Assembly (NCBI GenBank): GCA_030607715.1
Contig: JAUWJM010000096.1
Location: 1-6,338 of the forward strand
Length of the DNA: 6,338 bases
Direction: 5' to 3'
Origin: Candidatus Aerophobota bacterium
GTDB lineage: Bacteria; Aerophobota; Aerophobia; Aerophobales; B3-G15
Each line of letters opens with the position of its first letter. Position 1 is the stretch's first letter. The notes under the pieces are model-generated. The model worked only from the letters and a program-made list of their open reading frames with translations, was not told where the DNA came from and did no database searches. The position numbers and the translations under genes are program-made. Of the stretch, positions 5,319-6,338 are shown piece by piece.

Positions 5319-6338
5319 TTGATCACAGCAATTTTCCCCATCTTTTTCTCTCCTGCATTATTGGTAACGAGATAGATATAAATCCCTCGAGCTACTTTTT
5401 CTCCCTTAGTATTTCTCGCATTCCAGGGCCAACTATATTGCCAACTTACTTCTTCTTCTTTTAATAACTCACCAGTAAGGGCAAAAATACGAATCTTAGC
5501 ATCGCCCGTTAATCCATCAAAATTAATCTGACTGTGGCCTTTCGACAGACTAAATGGATTGGGATAGACTGCTAGACTATCCAGATCGGCAGGGAAAACC
5601 ATAAGTGGTCCCATTCTTTCGTTTAGAGGATCACCAAGTGCTAATACTTTATTACGGGCATCGTACGCCTCAAAATAATAGCTATAACCTGTTCCTATAC
5701 TGAGCCCTGTTTTTGTATAGGTATAAAGTTTTCCATCAGTGTAAGTAGTATCACCGGAATCTACCTCACTCATACTGAAGGGACTGCCCGTTATCGCCAA
5801 TCCATTCTTTAGAATGTGAATCTTAGGATAGCCATCTTCAGGAGGATAGTTATTTCGACTGGTATATTTTATTCGGTAGATAAATTCTGTAGAAGTATCT
5901 CCTTTTTCTGGATTCAGCCCGTCTGATTCATAATTGGCTTCACCGGTCCAGGAAAGAAGGGGAGGATCCAGCAATCTCAAACGACCAGAGCCGTAGATAT
6001 TATCCTTGCCCGATACTCCCATATCCACCGCCCAATTTTCTAAAGTCACCTGGAGTTGAGAAACTGTACAATTGGCATATTTCGAAAGAATTAGAGCTGC
6101 TGCTCCCGCTACATGGGCAGTAGCCGCAGACGTTCCTCCTATCTGTCCAGAGGTAAAAACACTCACATCAGTAGGACCACATATATCAGGCTTGGTTCTT
6201 CCATCATTGGTAGGACCTCGGGAACTACTATCTTTTTGAGGACCTGTATTCCAATTTTTCCAATCGATAGCTCCCACAGCCACAGTTCCTGTAGCGTCAG
6301 CTGGAGCTGAAATACTATGAGTTGTGGTCCGATATTGC
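5315..6338 (-). CDS. S8 subtilisin-like serine protease, C-terminal part, with Ig-like insert and FlgD-type tail (5' end cut by window)
   Basis: The open frame reaches the right edge, so the apparent GTG start at 6283 is internal: 18 further in-frame codons (including SISAPADATGTVAVG) precede it and fit the family. The visible 340 residues begin in the late catalytic domain. SSRGPTNDGRTKPDICGP matches subtilases, and GTSAATAHVAGAAAL holds the catalytic serine, encoded at 6130-6128. The Asp and His of the triad lie outside the window. After the domain's end (GSGRLRLLDP) comes a beta-rich region of about 120 residues, starting LSWTGEANYESDG and including YSYYFEAYDA. The last 90 residues form a FlgD-like Ig tail: LAVYPNPF, then IRIFALTGE, PWNARNTKGE, VARGIYIYLVT, and a KMGKIAVIK end. 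Such tails act in secretion or surface anchoring in many FCB-type bacteria; the role here is inferred. The stop TGA overlaps the next gene's ATG. Confidence 0.9.
   Translation of the reverse strand, partial: QYRTTTHSISAPADATGTVAVGAIDWKNWNTGPQKDSSSRGPTNDGRTKPDICGPTDVSVFTSGQIGGTSAATAHVAGAAALILSKYANCTVSQLQVTLENWAVDMGVSGKDNIYGSGRLRLLDPPLLSWTGEANYESDGLNPEKGDTSTEFIYRIKYTSRNNYPPEDGYPKIHILKNGLAITGSPFSMSEVDSGDTTYTDGKLYTYTKTGLSIGTGYSYYFEAYDARNKVLALGDPLNERMGPLMVFPADLDSLAVYPNPFSLSKGHSQINFDGLTGDAKIRIFALTGELLKEEEVSWQYSWPWNARNTKGEKVARGIYIYLVTNNAGEKKMGKIAVIK

Noticed and set aside
5162..5464. Plus-strand open frame of 100 codons
   Set aside because: It is antisense to the signal peptide of the propeller protein and the protease tail; its hydrophobic look comes from reading those AT-rich stretches backwards.
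6281..6283. GTG at 6283 as the true start of the protease gene
   Set aside because: The frame stays open to the window edge and the upstream residues fit the subtilase fold; the Asp and His of the catalytic triad must lie further upstream.
6113..6310. Plus-strand open frame of 65 codons, Ser/Arg-rich
   Set aside because: It is antisense to the highly conserved subtilase serine region, so it is a shadow.

Overview
The window is a compact run of six genes, all on the minus strand, so transcription runs from high to low coordinates. It is AT-rich and nearly all coding; the largest gap is 59 bases. No tRNA, rRNA, CRISPR array, insertion sequence or plus-strand gene could be supported. Both end genes are cut by the window. 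The secreted subtilase ends in a FlgD-like 'YPNPF...G-Y-Y' tail and carries an Ig-like insert with a 'YYFEA-DA' motif. This style is common in uncultivated deep-branching bacteria (Omnitrophica-, WOR-3- or Desantisbacteria-like groups) and in the wider FCB assemblage. The phylum assignment is only a guess from style.

Right part (3672-6338): two exported proteins. First is the C-terminal part of an S8 (subtilisin-like) serine protease, with the catalytic serine visible and an Ig/FlgD-type tail. Its stop overlaps the next start (ATGA). The next gene encodes a 548-residue secreted protein with a signal peptide, a fibronectin-III-like domain and a calcium-loop beta-propeller. Its layout and motifs resemble family PL11 rhamnogalacturonan lyases and their non-catalytic relatives.

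Left part (1-3612): four genes for making and moving lipid-linked sugars. They are a GT2 polyprenyl-phosphate sugar synthase of the DPM1/GtrB type, a Wzx-like MOP-superfamily flippase, a GT-C multi-pass glycosyltransferase with an FQGQFD motif, and the first 26 codons of a small EamA/DMT (ArnE-like) transporter with a GQLLFK motif.

Read together, the left module makes biochemical sense. The GT2 enzyme would load a sugar onto polyprenyl phosphate on the cytoplasmic face. The DMT protein could flip this donor, and the GT-C enzyme would use it on the outer face. The Wzx-like protein would flip a separate lipid-linked oligosaccharide. The target glycan (lipopolysaccharide, exopolysaccharide or glycoprotein) cannot be told from the sequence. 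Whether the two secreted proteins act on that glycan, or are glycosylated by the module, is open. I see no clearly new system; the points most worth a second look are the coupled protease/propeller pair and the complete lipid-phosphate-sugar set beside it.
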